64,000 nt of DNA from Leptobrachium leishanense (Eukaryota > Chordata > Amphibia > Anura > Megophryidae): assembly GCA_009667805.1 (NCBI GenBank), contig CM019069.1, positions 59,575,422 through 59,639,421 of the forward strand. The letters run 5' to 3'. The notes under the pieces were generated by a model that saw only the letters and a list, made by a program, of their open reading frames with translations, searched no databases and was not told where the DNA came from. The translations under genes and the position numbers were made by a program. This document shows positions 63,904 through 64,000 of the stretch, piece after piece. Position 1 is the stretch's first letter, and each line of letters starts with the position of its first letter.

Positions 63904-64000
63904 ATACACTGATCGGTCACAACATTAAAACTACCTGCATATTGTAGTATAGGTCTCCCTCGTACTGCTAGAACAGCCCATATACGTCGACGCATGGACT
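63904..64000 (-). mobile_element. end of a Tc1/mariner-like element, cut by the window edge
   Basis: TACACTGATCGGTCACAACA then TTAAAACTACCTGCATATTG and GTCGACGCATGGACT matches a widespread fish and amphibian mariner-type pattern in which the transposase runs leftward. Only the first 97 bp are in the window. Confidence 0.6.

Overview
This window looks like nuclear DNA from a vertebrate, most probably an anuran amphibian. The only host gene I can support is the 5' part of abi2 (Abl interactor 2), on the minus strand. Its first three coding exons lie at 33248-33364, 7781-7948 and 6101-6277. They join in phase 0 into the first 154 residues of a highly conserved ABI2 N-terminus. Intron 1 is about 25.3 kb, intron 2 about 1.5 kb, and positions 1-6100 are the start of intron 3. 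The later exons lie beyond the left edge. The frog assignment rests on the repeat content (Tc1, piggyBac, Harbinger-like, hAT and Kolobok-like elements, L2/CR1-type LINEs with a tRNA-derived SINE, a hammerhead-bearing Penelope-like fragment) and is inference.

Region by region: 1-33 kb is abi2 intron sequence peppered with short DNA transposons. These include hAT-type foldbacks with 8-bp target duplications, TTAA-flanked piggyBac-type MITEs, a degraded Tc1/mariner-superfamily element at 16050-17199, and a retroposon tail abutting the exon 2 splice donor. The abi2 promoter is a GC-rich island (about 33.2-33.85 kb) with a perfect CRE and an RFX X-box. It sits between two minisatellites: a 47-bp unit, 20 copies, inside intron 1, and a 31-bp unit over about 2.2 kb upstream. 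Two directly repeated copies of a dispersed repeat lie outside those. The 37-51 kb stretch upstream of the gene is repeat territory: a 770-bp near-perfect palindrome, an almost complete LINE reverse transcriptase at 43542-45310 with one clear frameshift, two inverted copies of a TTAA-flanked piggyBac-type element, and a cluster of about 425-bp Harbinger-like MITEs.

The most striking structure is at 51955-61839. A 1.6-kb Tc1 transposon was split at a TTAA in its left inverted repeat by an 8,273-bp piggyBac element (52070-60342). That element carries a chain of about ten hairpins, telomere-like repeats, the 5' third of a broken piggyBac transposase, and two related arrays of about 380-385-bp satellite units. 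A Harbinger-like MITE was later inserted into one satellite unit with a TAA duplication. The intact sister sequences (the right Tc1 repeat and the neighbouring satellite units) serve as empty sites and confirm both insertions directly.
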